The notes beneath the pieces were generated by a model. That model was given only the letters and a program-made list of their open reading frames with translations, was not told the origin of the DNA and did not search any database. From Marsupella aquatica (Eukaryota > Marchantiophyta), in assembly GCA_973895155.1 (NCBI GenBank), contig OZ316897.1, forward strand, positions 9,424,001 to 9,488,000: a stretch of DNA of 64,000 nt. The letters are read 5' to 3'. Shown here in pieces: positions 1 through 11,189 of the stretch. The position numbers and the translations under genes were made by a program. Position 1 is the stretch's first letter; the number at the start of each line of letters is the position of its first letter.

Positions 1-487
1 GCAACACATACATAAGAAACATTTATTAATAAGTGCAGCAGATAACTACATAAAGTAGTTTTATGCACTTATCTGGTTGAATCATGCACTATGAGGACTC
101 AGGGTACGAGGAATCCATTGCTTTTCCCCATGCATTACTAGGTATTGAGACCATGCACATATGGAGAAGTGCCGAAATGATATCCTATGACTTATAGCAT
201 AGTAGAGACTTGCACCAGCTTATCTAGGGTTTTACTATCTTGTGAGTTAAGTTGAGGCCCAAGTAACGAGGGAATTTGCATCTACCTAGTAAGAGTGATT
301 CAAAGTTACTTCCTGGCCTACTCTCTACAGTGAAGCCTCTAGACTAAGTGAGGCCATAACTGAACCCAGACCAAACAAGAACAAAAAGAGGGATGGGGCA
401 AAGGTAGTAAGGGGGAATCATTTTTTCTCCAAGGTTTTTCTTTGTCTACTCTTCTCAAGTATATTTAAGTTTAAATTGCACTAGCCA

Positions 488-495
488 TATAAAAG
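488..495 (+). promoter_or_regulatory. Possible TATA box of AKR copy 1
   Basis: TATAAAAG lies 215 bp before the start codon of the first AKR copy. Copy 2 has the same motif at 6819-6826 but about 800 bp before its start codon, because extra sequence lies between. Motif and position only; no transcript support. Confidence 0.35.
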
Positions 496-702
496 GAGTG
501 AGTGTCCACTATTTCTCCCTTTTTCATTTTACTCACATTCTTCTCCCCTCCTTTTCTCCACTAATTCAAGAAAAGATACTATTTATGGTGAAACTCTATT
601 TTTGTCCTGGCTAGTGGTGGTTTAAAGTAATCAGGCTAGTTGCGTTAGACAGAGAATGAGCTCTGCTTTTGGTTTTTCCCCTCTCGATTCCAATTGGGTG
701 CG

Positions 703-3581
703 ATGGGGAAGGAAGGAGCCATGCCTAGCTTCAAGCTCAATACAGGGGCATTGATGCGGGCAGTGGCTCTAGGAGTGGCTGCCAAAGGATTATCTCCAGA
801 GGAAACCAAACAATACATTAAGGGTGGTTCGATGATTTTTATTGCTCTTCCCTTATCAGGGCTGGCCACATAGTCAACTTTATATCTCATTAAACTATAT
901 TTTGCGGTGTATTTGTAGGGTTGAAGTTGAGCACAGTGCATAGCCCCGGGTGTCAGAAGTAGTGCCTTTATACGCTATTGCACCAGATCGACGAATTCCA
1001 ACGGTTTAACTAGGGTAGACCACTTAACATATATTTAGGGTCTTTCATTGCTCCATTAGCTCCTTAATGGAGCAATGGGGCTCCCGTGCCCCTCGGCATG
1101 CAGTGGCCTCATATGCTCCATATCAGGACCATAAACATATACTTCCTGAAGGCGCTTGAGGTGAGATATTTCGAACATAGCAATTCCTCTTACTTTTCGG
1201 AGTTGGAAACTTCGGCTGCTTTGTAGATCCAAGAGACTCCCTTTGTTCATCTCAATCCCATGGAGAAAAATGTGAGGGGTAGAAACGGTCATTAATGGAA
1301 TGCGTGTGGATTTCCCATCACCTAGGAAGTCAACTTTCAGTGTAGGATCTCTCTGCTCGCCTTCGTTAGAGTGATTTGGTTGTCCCTCCAGAAAGCGGAT
1401 CGTGGACGTCACCCTGTCATCCTTCAAAGATGGCCCCTCTGCGGTAAGCTAAAGCCAACTTCCGCACTTCAATTTCTTCTGTGTCCAGTTTTCAGAGAGG
1501 GATCTCTTTGCTCTGTGCCTCGGCCAGAACCTGGGGAACGGTCGGACTTTCTTGAATATAACACTGCCCATCCTGGCTCATTTTCTATCAGCATTTTGAT
1601 GAAGTGGTCTGCCATTTATGATACTCCTACTGGATTGCTGAATCTCTTCGTGTGAGGGGATCCTTGTGTACATTGCTATTTTGTGTCACTGACTGTTGCG
1701 TTCGAGTTGATGTAGATTGGTTACAGGTCTTTGGATACAGCAAAAATTTATGGCACCGAAGCTTCTGTGGGAGAGGCTCTCCAAGAGGCTTTCGATAGTG
1801 GGTTGGTGAAGCGAGAGGAGGTGTTTGTGACCACGAAAATTTGGAATGATGACTTGGATCCCCCTTCCATAGTTCCTGCCATGCAAAGGAGTCTGAGGTA
1901 ATAAACAATGACGACATTGAAGGATTCTTGAATTTTATTTGGTAGCCCATACCAACATTCTAGCGCTTGTAGTGTCAGACCAAAATGCCTTATTCGTCAT
2001 ATGAGTCGATTGCCAAAGTGGCAACGACACGACATGAGACTTTATGTTTTGCACATTTTGATGCTTTTTCCACCATTTCCTTTGTAGGATGTCAGTCTAT
2101 TCCCAAGTCGTAGATCAGCAATCTCCTCACTCAAAAACCCGAAAAATTCTTTCACTCCCGTGGTGACGCCCTTAACTGTCGTCGTCATCCATGTCTCAAA
2201 AACAATGCATTTGTGGATCTGAGCCCTTGTGCTCACTGGAGTCAAAATTTGATTGCGAATAACAAATTACTAAATATTGGATAACCGATCTTGCAGTGAA
2301 TTGAAACTGGGAATATGTGGACCTGATTCTCGTGCACTGGCCACTGCGTTTCCGTAAGGGTGCGCAATATCTGACTTTACAGGAAGACGATTGGTTGCCA
2401 CTGGACCTTGTGGGATGCTGGAAGGAACTTGAGAAGGGTGTGGAACTTGGACTGGCGAAAGCTATTGGAGTAAGCAGTTTCAGTACAATGCGGTTAGAAG
2501 AGATAGAGCCCCATGCCAGAATTGTCCCGGCTGTAAATCAGGTGCGAAGCTTAGCACCTCAACCTTGAGGGTGTATTGACATCTTCATCTTGTGCAATTT
2601 TGGCTGATATTCCATGAGGTGGGAAATGTCGTTCCCCAAGCTCTCTTTTCTTGAGGTTTTGTCTAATCGGATAACAGCACAAAATCAATTCTAAGCATTG
2701 CCCTGGGCAGTTTGTTTTCGTTTGGTCCAGGAATGTGGGGGCTGCCTTTTTTTACTGATTTTGCCCGGGATTCCGCAAAGCATCAAAAACTCTACTTTCC
2801 GAGCAAAGTGTTTGAATAACCTGGCGCTTAATAGAAGAACAATCCTCACGAAACGCAAGTTGGATTTACATTCTCCGTTTGAGGTCCGTGTTCACTTTCG
2901 TCAATGCCATGGTAGATGGAGATGCATCCAGGATGTGAGATAACAAAGCTTAGAGAATATTGCAATCAGAAAGGGATTCATGTGACTGCATGGTCGCCAT
3001 TGGGTGCTCCGGGATATGGTGGTGTGCGGGGAACAAATGGTGTCCTTGACAACCCTATTTTGAAGGAGATTGCCGAGAAGCATGGAAAGACAGTTGCTCA
3101 GGTTCAATACGCATTCAACGTGCCTTTGTCTCATCTGTCCTGCATCGTCTACTTGTCTGTGCTACATGTGCTTCATGGCTGCTTGCATGAAATGTTCATT
3201 ATGTTCATTCAAGTGCAGGGATTAACCCTTATTGCATGGAACTTTTTCCAATCACTATCGAAGAATTTGCAAATGCAGGTTGCAACAGACTAATTTAAAG
3301 TAGGGATGAATGTGCAGGTTGGTCTTAGGTGGTGTCTGGACAAAGGCGTGGGCGTGACAGTGAAGAGCTCCAATTCCCAGACACTGGCTAAATGCTTGGA
3401 TCATTTTGATTGGACTCTTGCTCCAGAGGATCATGAAAAGATCAAGGGAGTTACCCATTTCAGAATATTTGATGGAACACTTTATTTTAAGTTTGCCAAT
3501 TGTCCTTACAAATCTTTAGCAGATTTCTGGATTTTGAAGTCATTGATTATTGAAAATCATGCAGAGCTTCAATATATGTAA
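703..3581 (+). pseudogene. Aldo-keto reductase (AKR4-like), disrupted copy 1
   Basis: Five exons can be matched to the intact downstream copy: 703-816 plus 1143-1160 (exon 1, split by an insertion), 1716-1897, 2297-2541, 2916-3101 and 3318-3581. The family fold is recognisable: an Asp-Thr-Ala...Tyr-Gly stretch and TTKIW in exon 2, LVHWPL in exon 3, TAWSPLGAPG in exon 4 and VKSSN in exon 5. Three lesions argue against function. A 322-bp insertion splits exon 1. A GGG at 2309-2311, where copy 2 has GG, shifts the frame just before VDLILVHWP. The C-terminus reads past the copy-2 stop, replacing its FDDY end by about 20 unrelated residues. A rescuing splice form is conceivable for the insertion but not for the one-base shift. 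Confidence 0.85.
817..1138. mobile_element. 322-bp insertion in exon 1 of AKR copy 1
   Basis: Copy 2 is continuous across this point. Copy 1 has extra DNA flanked by the direct repeat ATAC (813-816 and 1139-1142), as expected for a short target-site duplication. The insert contains a hairpin near 1047-1076 (ATTGCTCCATTA, a 6-nt spacer, then its complement). No coding capacity or known family was recognised; a small non-autonomous DNA element is the simplest reading. Confidence 0.6.
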
Positions 3582-6209
3582 AGCTGACTTGGGACAAGAA
3601 GGAAGAGCCCACTGAGGATGCCTGGAAGTCGGCTCTTCTTAACTTCACACAGCTAGTGTTGCTCTGTCTAGTGTTGCGCTGTCAAGTCAGACTTGGTATC
3701 TGTTTATAAAATTCAGCCAAGTCTGAAAGTCCACTCGGGAGGCAGTACATGACATGAAAGATTAAGTGGGGACTCATTGTCAACCGTATAAATTAAGTGG
3801 GCTCAAACGTGGTATCTGAGTATATCCGAAGAGATCCCATACGGCAAGGTTCATATACGTGAAAATTGTGCTCTTTACAAATGGGTTCATTTACTTGAAA
3901 GCAGCATATAATGATGAAGAAAAAAAGTGTGACTTACGGGACCATATTAGTGACTGTCATTGCTGCCCTAAGGTGACTTTACAAGAAGTTTGGAAATACA
4001 AATGTACTAAGGGTGGCTTAGTACATCCCAAGTCATACATCTGGACCTACCGTGAGTAAAGACGGTTGTGATTGACTTTACAAGCACTTGGGATTAAGGT
4101 GCACTCTCCACTTATTCTACATGGCAAATAGTGGGCCCAAGGAAATGTTGATGTGGAGTGCTTATTTTGTCTAGATTTAGATACCTCTCGAATGGGGTAC
4201 CAGAAACATCACTAAGCTTTACTTGGCTCCTCCAGTCAAGCTACTACCATTGTTTGAATTTCAAGATCTTTGCAATCGAATGAGTTTCATCTCAGAAGAT
4301 ACTTGGTTTGGAAGTGATTTGCATTTCACTTCAAAAGATTTATGGTCTGGATTATATCAATAGAATAAGAAGTCCACTTGTTTTGCTGATTCCCTTGCTG
4401 ATTGTCTGCTAAACTAAATGACCCGTAATACCATTTGGTGTTTATCCCGGGTCATTCTATCTGTATATAATCTTTGTAACTACTAAATTACATCAATATA
4501 ACATTAGCACATGCACATAACACCAGGTTCATGAACTAATTTTTAGTACGGTTTCAAATTACCCTTTAGACTATCTTTAGAGTTATTTTCCCTTTTCCTA
4601 GTTTGAGACTGAGTCAAGAGAAGCTTAAAACTTCACTCTTTAAAATCTATCAGCAAACCATGTACCTGTCAAGTCCCAATGAGCAAGCACGCCACTGTGA
4701 TGCACTACAAATTCTGGTGATATTGTAACAAGAAGTATATTTATCCACATATTACTTCACAGTTGTTTGCATTTATTGTACTTAATTGAAGGGACATAGC
4801 TGATGCATTAATCTTCATTACTTCTAGGACAGAACTCCCCTTGCCTTGCCATCTAAACATCATGCATCTAACAAAAAATATTATTGTCATCTTGAGTAAT
4901 ATGTGGATTAATTTTTAAGATAGAATAGTTATCCGTTTAGTTCACTGCACGAGAAAATAACTAAGTGAGTTCCAGGATGAGCAACCTATGCTATAATAAG
5001 TCAGTGCTAGTCGTTATCTCATGACTCTCAGATAGCATTGAATGGCTCCATGGATAACAGCTGTACCCAATCAAACCTTTCATGAGTTCCATGCATTGGT
5101 ACCCGAGAACAAATATCATGAGTATGAGCGTAATACAGTACCTATGTCCCATAATATCTGAGTTTTATTGGTACTCACTAACAATAAGTATCATGAGTAA
5201 GTGAATACCACTAAAAATAGCTAAAAGCAACGTTAAAAGCTTCGCCCTGGATACATAAATTATGCACATGATTGGATCCTAGTACGCATTCAATGTCCCT
5301 CCCAATAAACTCGCTACTAGAGTAATATACTGAACTACTGATGTCCCATAATGTTTGACTTCCATTGATACGCAATAACCACTAACAAACAAGGTATCAT
5401 GAAGATGAGAATACCGGTACAAAAGTAAAGCAACTTAAAAAGCTTCTCCCTGGACACATAAATTATGCACATGATTGGATCCTATTACGCATTCTGTTTC
5501 CCATCATTTCACTACTATAGTATGAGCCCAACACAGTACCGATGTCCCATAATGTCTGATTTCCATTGGCACCCACGAACAAAACTCATGAGTATGGGCA
5601 AAGTAATACAGTACCGATTTGTGCTGGATACATGAATTATGCACATTATTGGATGCTAGTCAGAAGAATTCTATTTCCCTCCCAATGAAAGCACTACACG
5701 AGAGATGTGCCATGGATAATCTTTACCCGGTCAAATCTTTGATGAGCTCCATTGGTACCCACTAACAAATAGGGCATCATGAGAAGTGTATGAGAAGACC
5801 AGTACAGTAGCTAAAGCAACCCTAAAAGCTTCGCCCCGGAGACCTAAATTCTGCACATTATTGGATCCTGGGCAGACTTATTGTCTTTTCTTCCCAGTGA
5901 ACACTGTAACTACGCAAGAAAGGGACCAAGTTGGTAAACCAGAGAGTGTACATATGATATCTCGTAAAAAGAGGGAGAATCTATTCTGTTGAGAGAGAAA
6001 GAAAGTCAAACAGTTCCTATGGTAAGTGTAAGCCGGCCACATAACCCCCTAATATTATAGCCATTTACATTGTAACGGTGGCCAAAAATGTAGTTTGCAT
6101 GAGTGCAGGTGCCTCACTGAACTACAAAATCCTGACATTGAATCACATATATGTAAGTGCATTGATATTGATAAGTCTATATTGCACTTATCAATTTCTG
6201 CATTTATCA
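3582..6209. other. Intergenic DNA between the AKR copies
   Basis: No supported gene. It holds a small perfect hairpin at 4002-4026 (ATGTACTAAG, 5-nt loop, CTTAGTACAT) and a degenerate repeat of roughly 200 bp between 5095 and 5890. The most conserved core of that repeat (AAAAGCTTCGCCC followed by a CATAAATTATGCACAT-like stretch) appears at about 5234, 5437, 5617 (partial) and 5824. Confidence 0.6.
5095..5890. repeat. Degenerate ~200-bp tandem repeat, about four copies
   Basis: Successive blocks share a 'cattggtacccactaacaa' phrase, a 'gtcccataatgtctga' phrase and an AAAAGCTTCGCCC core, with spacing near 200 bp. Copies are diverged and the third is partial. Confidence 0.6.
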
Positions 6210-7632
6210 GATACTGTGACACATCCATAAGAAACTTTTATTGACAAGTACAGCAGACAACTCCATAAAGTGGTTTCATGTACCTACTAGTTGTATCGTA
6301 CAATATGAGGGCTAGAGGTATGAGGAGTCCCAATGCTTTTTCCCATGCACTTACTAGGTGGTGCAGGCAATGCACATATGAAGAAGTGCATAAATGACAC
6401 CCATGCACTTATAGCATAGTAGAGACTACTAGACCCACTACCTCTTCTTTCAACATGAATACAAGTGAGCTATGGGAGTGTGGCACACAGCATCTCAAAT
6501 GGGAGAAGGAGCCCAAGCACACAGTGCTGCCGTTGCATTACTCCATTTTCAAAACCCTCATATACCCTAGGCCTAGTTTGCTTTCCTCAACAAACTTTTT
6601 TCACCCCCACCCCAAAGCACCCCAACTGAAATGACTCCCTCAGAAACCTCAAGAGGGGGTCTAGAGGATGCGGCCTCGACCATAACCCTAGAAAGTAGCT
6701 TGTCTTCACGAGGTGAGGCACAAGTAATGCACCAGCTTATACACAGTTTACCCTAGAGACTATCTCGTGAGGCCCAAGTAAAGAGTGAATATACATTGAA
6801 TTAAACGACACCTGCCCTTATAAAAGCCTCATTCCCTCCCTCAGTACTCTTCATTTTTGTCATTTTTGTCCTGTGGTGAACAGTCTCACCATAAAAGATG
6901 GAGCACTTGCCAAATAAGTTTTTTGCACTCACCACCTTTTCTGGAGCTCAAGTCCATTTCTGAAACCTGTGCACTATATAATGAGAGCTAAGGGTCTCAC
7001 TAAGGTCCCGGTGATTGCACATCAAAATATAACATATAATGTGTAATACTTCACTCGATACCATGATGAACCTCTTTATTTTCAAATCCGTGCGTGCACA
7101 GGTTATTGTTGAGCATAGATGACATTCGTAACAGCAAGCCCATGAACCATCCAACGCACAATAGTCGACACAGAGAGATATGTGGTTCACCTTCACATGA
7201 GGCTACGTTCACGGGAACACACAAGAGCTTTACTTCACTCTAGGCCGACCGGCCATACCAAGCATCCACAGCACAAGCTCTCCCTATTTTTCAACTAGTT
7301 CCGTAACAATGAGCCTAAGTTTCACCAGGGTCTGGTATCAGCCTTGGCTATATGTATAATCGTACTAACATTAACATTAGCTAAGTCTTAACTCGAATTA
7401 GATTAACTATGGTTAATTCATGAATCACAAGACTAGAACAATATCTAACATTTATATTATAACATTTTGATGTGTGATTACTTGGAGGGTCCTTATAGGT
7501 GCCAACCCCAAGGAAAGATTAAATATACATTGAGTTAACGTGGGGCTCAAGGAAAGAGTGAATATATATTGTGTTAGACAGAGAAAGAGCTCTGATTTTC
7601 GCACTTCCCCTCCTGAATTCAAATTGGGTTCG
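6210..7632. other. 5' flank of AKR copy 2
   Basis: This corresponds to 1-702 of the first copy but is about 700 bp longer, mainly because of unrelated sequence between about 6870 and 7500. It contains a TATAAAAG at 6819-6826 and the conserved leader just before the start codon (a purine-rich 'gttagacagagaaagagctctg' type stretch near 7573). No other gene was seen. Confidence 0.5.
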
Positions 7633-9968
7633 ATGGCGAAAGAAGGAGCCGTCCCTAGCTTCAAGCTGAATACAGGGGCATTGATGCCGGCCGTGGCTCT
7701 GGGAATATCTGCCATAGGATTATCTCCAGACGAAACCAAACATTACGTTCTGAAGGCGCTTGAGGTGAGATATTTCGAGCATACCAATTCTTCTTAGTTT
7801 TCAGAGTTGGAATGCGGATGGTTTTCCCCTCACCTAGGAAATCAAGTATAAGTGGAGGATCTCTCTGCTCCCTTTCGTTAGAGTGATTTGGTTGTCCCTC
7901 CAGAAAGTAGATCGTGGACGTCACCCTGTCATCCTTCAAAGATGGCCCCTCTGTAGTGAGTTAAACTCAACACTTCAATTTCTTCTGTGTCCAGTTTTCA
8001 GAGAGGGATCTCTTTGCTGTGTGCCTTGGCTAGAACCTGGGGAAAGGTTGGACTTTCTTGAATGTAACACTGCCCATCCTGGCTCATTTTCTATCAGCAT
8101 GTTGATGAAGTGGTCTGCCATTTATGATAAACCTACTGGATTGTTGAATCTCTTCGTGTGAAACGATCTTTGTGTACACTGCTGTTTTGTGTCACTGACT
8201 GTTCCGTTGGAGTTGATGTAGATTGGTTACAGGTCTTTGGATACAGCAAAACTTTATGGCACCGAAGCTCCTGTGGGAGAGGCTCTCCAGGAGGCTTTCA
8301 ATAGTGGGTTGGTGAAGCGAGAGGAGGTGTTTGTGTGCACAAAGATTTGGATTGATGACTTGGATCCCCCTTCTATAATCCCTGCTATGCAAAGGAGTCT
8401 GAGGTAATGAACAATGACGACATTGAAGGATCCCTGAATTCTATTTGGTAGCCCTGACTAACATTGTAGCCCTTGTAGAGTCAAACCAAAATGCCTTATT
8501 CGTCATATGAGTCGATTGCTAAAGTGGCTATGACACGACGTGTGACTTTTGCACAGTTTGGTGTTTTTTTTAATCATTTCCTTTGTAGGACGTCAGTCTA
8601 TTCCGAAGTCGTAAATCAGCAATTTCTTCACTCGAACCCGAAATGGCAAAATTCTTTCACTCCCGTGGTGACGCCCTTACGTGTCGTCATCGTCCATGTC
8701 TCAAAAACGATGCATTTGTGTATCTGAGCCTTCTTGTGTTCAATGGAGTCATTATGTGATTGCGTAATACCAATTTACTACTGATTGTTTAACCGATCGT
8801 GCAGTGACTTGAAACTGGAATATGTGGACCTGATTCTCGTGCACTGGCCATTGCGATTGCGGAAGGGTGCGGATTGTATGAATTTCCAGGAAGACGATGT
8901 GTTGCCACTGGACCTGGTGGGATGCTGGAAGGAACTTGAGAAGGGTGCGGAACTTGGACTGGCGAAAGCTATTGGAGTAAGCAATTTCAGTACAATGCGG
9001 TTAAAAGAGATAGAGCCCCATGCCAGAATTGTCCCTGCTGTAAATCAGGTGCGAAGCTTATCACCTCAACCTTGAGGGTGTATTTTGACATTGTCCTCTT
9101 GTGCAATTTTGGCTGATATTCCATGAGGTGGGAAATGGCGTTCCCCAAGCTCTGTTTTCTTGAAGTCCTGTCTAATCGGATAACAGCACATCATAAATTC
9201 TCATCATTTTCCTGGGCCGTTTGGTCCAGCAATGTGGGGGATGCCTTTTTCTACTGAATTTGCAAAGCATATACAACTCTATCTTCCGATTTAAGTACTT
9301 AATAACCTGGCGTTTGTCGTCCGTGTTCACTTTCTTCAATGCCATGGTAGATGGAGATGCATCCAGGATGTGAGATAACGAAGCTTAGGGAATATTGCAA
9401 CCAGAAAGGGATTCATGTGACTGCATGGTCGCCATTGGGTGCTCCGGGATATGGTGGTGCGTGGGGCACAAATGCTGTCCTTGACAACCCTATTTTGAAG
9501 CAGATTGCCGAGAAGCATGGAAAGACAGTTGCTCAGGTTCAATACGCCATTCAACATGCCATTAACTTTTCCTTTGTCTCATCTATCCTGCTTGTCTGTG
9601 CTACATACATGGCTGCTTGGATGAACCGTTCATTCCAGTGCAGGGATTAACCCTCATCACATGGAACTCTTTTTCATTCATGATTGAAGAATTCGCAAAT
9701 GCAGGTTGCAACAGACTAATTTAGAGTAGGGATGAATCTGCAGGTTGCTCTTAGGTGGTGTTTGGACAAAGGCGTGGGCGTGACAGTGAAGAGCTCCAAT
9801 CCCCAGAGACTGGCTCAAAACTTGGACCATTTTGATTGGACTCTTGCTCCAGAGGATCATGAAAAGATCAAGGGAGTTACGCCATTCAGAATATTTGATG
9901 CATCACTTTATTTTAAGTTCGCCAATTCTCCTTACAAATCCTTAGCAGATGTCTTCGACGATTATTGA
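7633..9968 (+). CDS. NADPH-dependent aldo-keto reductase, AKR4-like (intact copy 2)
   Basis: Five exons, 7633-7764, 8222-8403, 8805-9048, 9351-9536 and 9744-9968, join to 969 nt (322 aa), the usual length of the family. All junctions are GT-AG. Exon 2 starts at ATTGGTTAC because this gives the conserved IGYRSLDTA in frame. The catalytic tetrad is complete: Asp51, Tyr56, Lys85 (in CTKIW) and His118 (in LVHWPL). Exon 4 has TAWSPLGAPGYGG, and exon 5 has VKSSNPQRLAQN, the loop that binds the cofactor 2'-phosphate. The sequence fits the plant AKR4 group (chalcone/polyketide reductase, methylecgonone reductase and deoxymugineic acid synthase relatives); the substrate cannot be read from it. Reduction of a carbonyl with NADPH in the cytosol is the family role. 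Confidence 0.9.
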
Positions 9969-11189
9969 AGATCATGCAGAGCTTCAATATATATAAAGCT
10001 GACTTTGATGCGGGACAAGAAGGAAGAGCCGATTGAGCATGCTTAGAAGTCGTCACACAGCCAGTGTTGCTCTGTCTAGTGTTGCGCTGTCCATCTCATT
10101 AAAGTCAGACTTGGTAGAAGTCCGCTATTATAGACTTCACACAGCTAGTTTTGCTCTGTCTAGTGTTGCGCTGTCCGTCTCATTCAAATCAGACTTGGTA
10201 TCTGCTTCAAGGAGGTATCTTGGGAGCGGCCCGGTCGAAATCCATGAGAACACTAGGTTGTCCACGATACTCTGCAGAGGGGGGGGGGGGGGGGGGGGCG
10301 TCCAGCAGTATCACAAATTTTCTCCTCTCTAGCTAATCCATGAGTATACCATGAAGTTGGGCGGTAAAGCCATTTCTGGTTGGTGGACGAGCTCGAGAGG
10401 AGGACTGTTTGTGCTTAACAATCAAAAACTTGTATTTCTGTATCACGGGTTGGATCGGCCGCACAAATAAAAGCTAAAGCTATGGAACAAATAATATTCT
10501 TGTAAATTATGTCGCATGCTTGGAAGATTTCTCATTATTACGTCTACCCTGCAGCCTTGCTTCTCATCCAAAATCACATGAAGAAAGCTTACATCGTCAT
10601 CACGAAATATCTGAAAGGTAGTACCTCGAGAGCAACGGCTCAGAAAAATATGAACAATGTATGAAGTATTTGAAACGCGTTCAGCGTCTCCCGAGCAATG
10701 GCTCGGATTTGGTATCAGTGCTTAATAGAATGCTATGCGCTTGTTACTGAGCAATGGCTCAGAAAGAAGAATGACCTCCGTGTTTAGAACAGCCTAGAGA
10801 GCAAAGAGACTTGATAATTGTCTTTTGAGCTGGATGTCAAGGACAGGATTTGGGACCAATTGTACAAATGATTAAAAACTTGACTCCAGAAATGTCTACT
10901 CATCATCTACCCGCACAATACTGTCTGCGTGTTCACTTACTGTGTATAGAATGTCCCGCAGTTTATAATGGGAACTAGAATTTCGTCGACTGAATCACCC
11001 ACTTCCTTCAATTTCACTCATGTCAATACGTTTCGCTGCATCCCTAATTGTGGCCGCCCGCCGGTTTGTAAAAATCAATCCCGGCCATCCGAAGGGGTTC
11101 TCCCCAGCCTTTTAACTCATGACAAATTCATGGGCCAAATCACGAACCTTCCTGTCAAATTCCGAATTTGACAATCCACTGCGCACTTC
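9969..11189. other. Intergenic region between AKR copy 2 and the TMEM53-like gene
   Basis: The first 250 bp are the duplicated 3' tail of the AKR unit, including a CAGCTAGT(G/T)TTGCTCTGTC phrase repeated at about 10060 and 10140. A 20-base G run follows. Three short hairpins (GAGC, 4 nt, GCTC) lie at 10630-10641, 10691-10706 and 10749-10760. No gene is supported. Confidence 0.6.
10279..10298 (+). repeat. Homopolymer of 20 G
   Basis: Twenty consecutive G residues, C-rich on the other strand. Such a run can form G-quadruplex structures and is prone to length error in sequencing and replication, so the exact length is uncertain. Confidence 0.85.

Larger units (their letters stand above)
1..10220. 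repeat. Tandem segmental duplication containing two AKR genes
   Basis: Two related segments lie head to tail, about 1-3780 and 6210-10220. They share the 5' flank (for example the stretch near 10-110 matches near 6220-6320), all five AKR exons, the introns, and a 3' tail near 3600-3720 that matches 9995-10200. The offset shrinks from about 6.9 kb at exon 1 to 6.43 kb at exon 5, which reflects insertions and deletions in introns and flanks. Copy 1 is degraded and copy 2 is open, so the duplication is old enough for one copy to have been lost. Confidence 0.85.
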
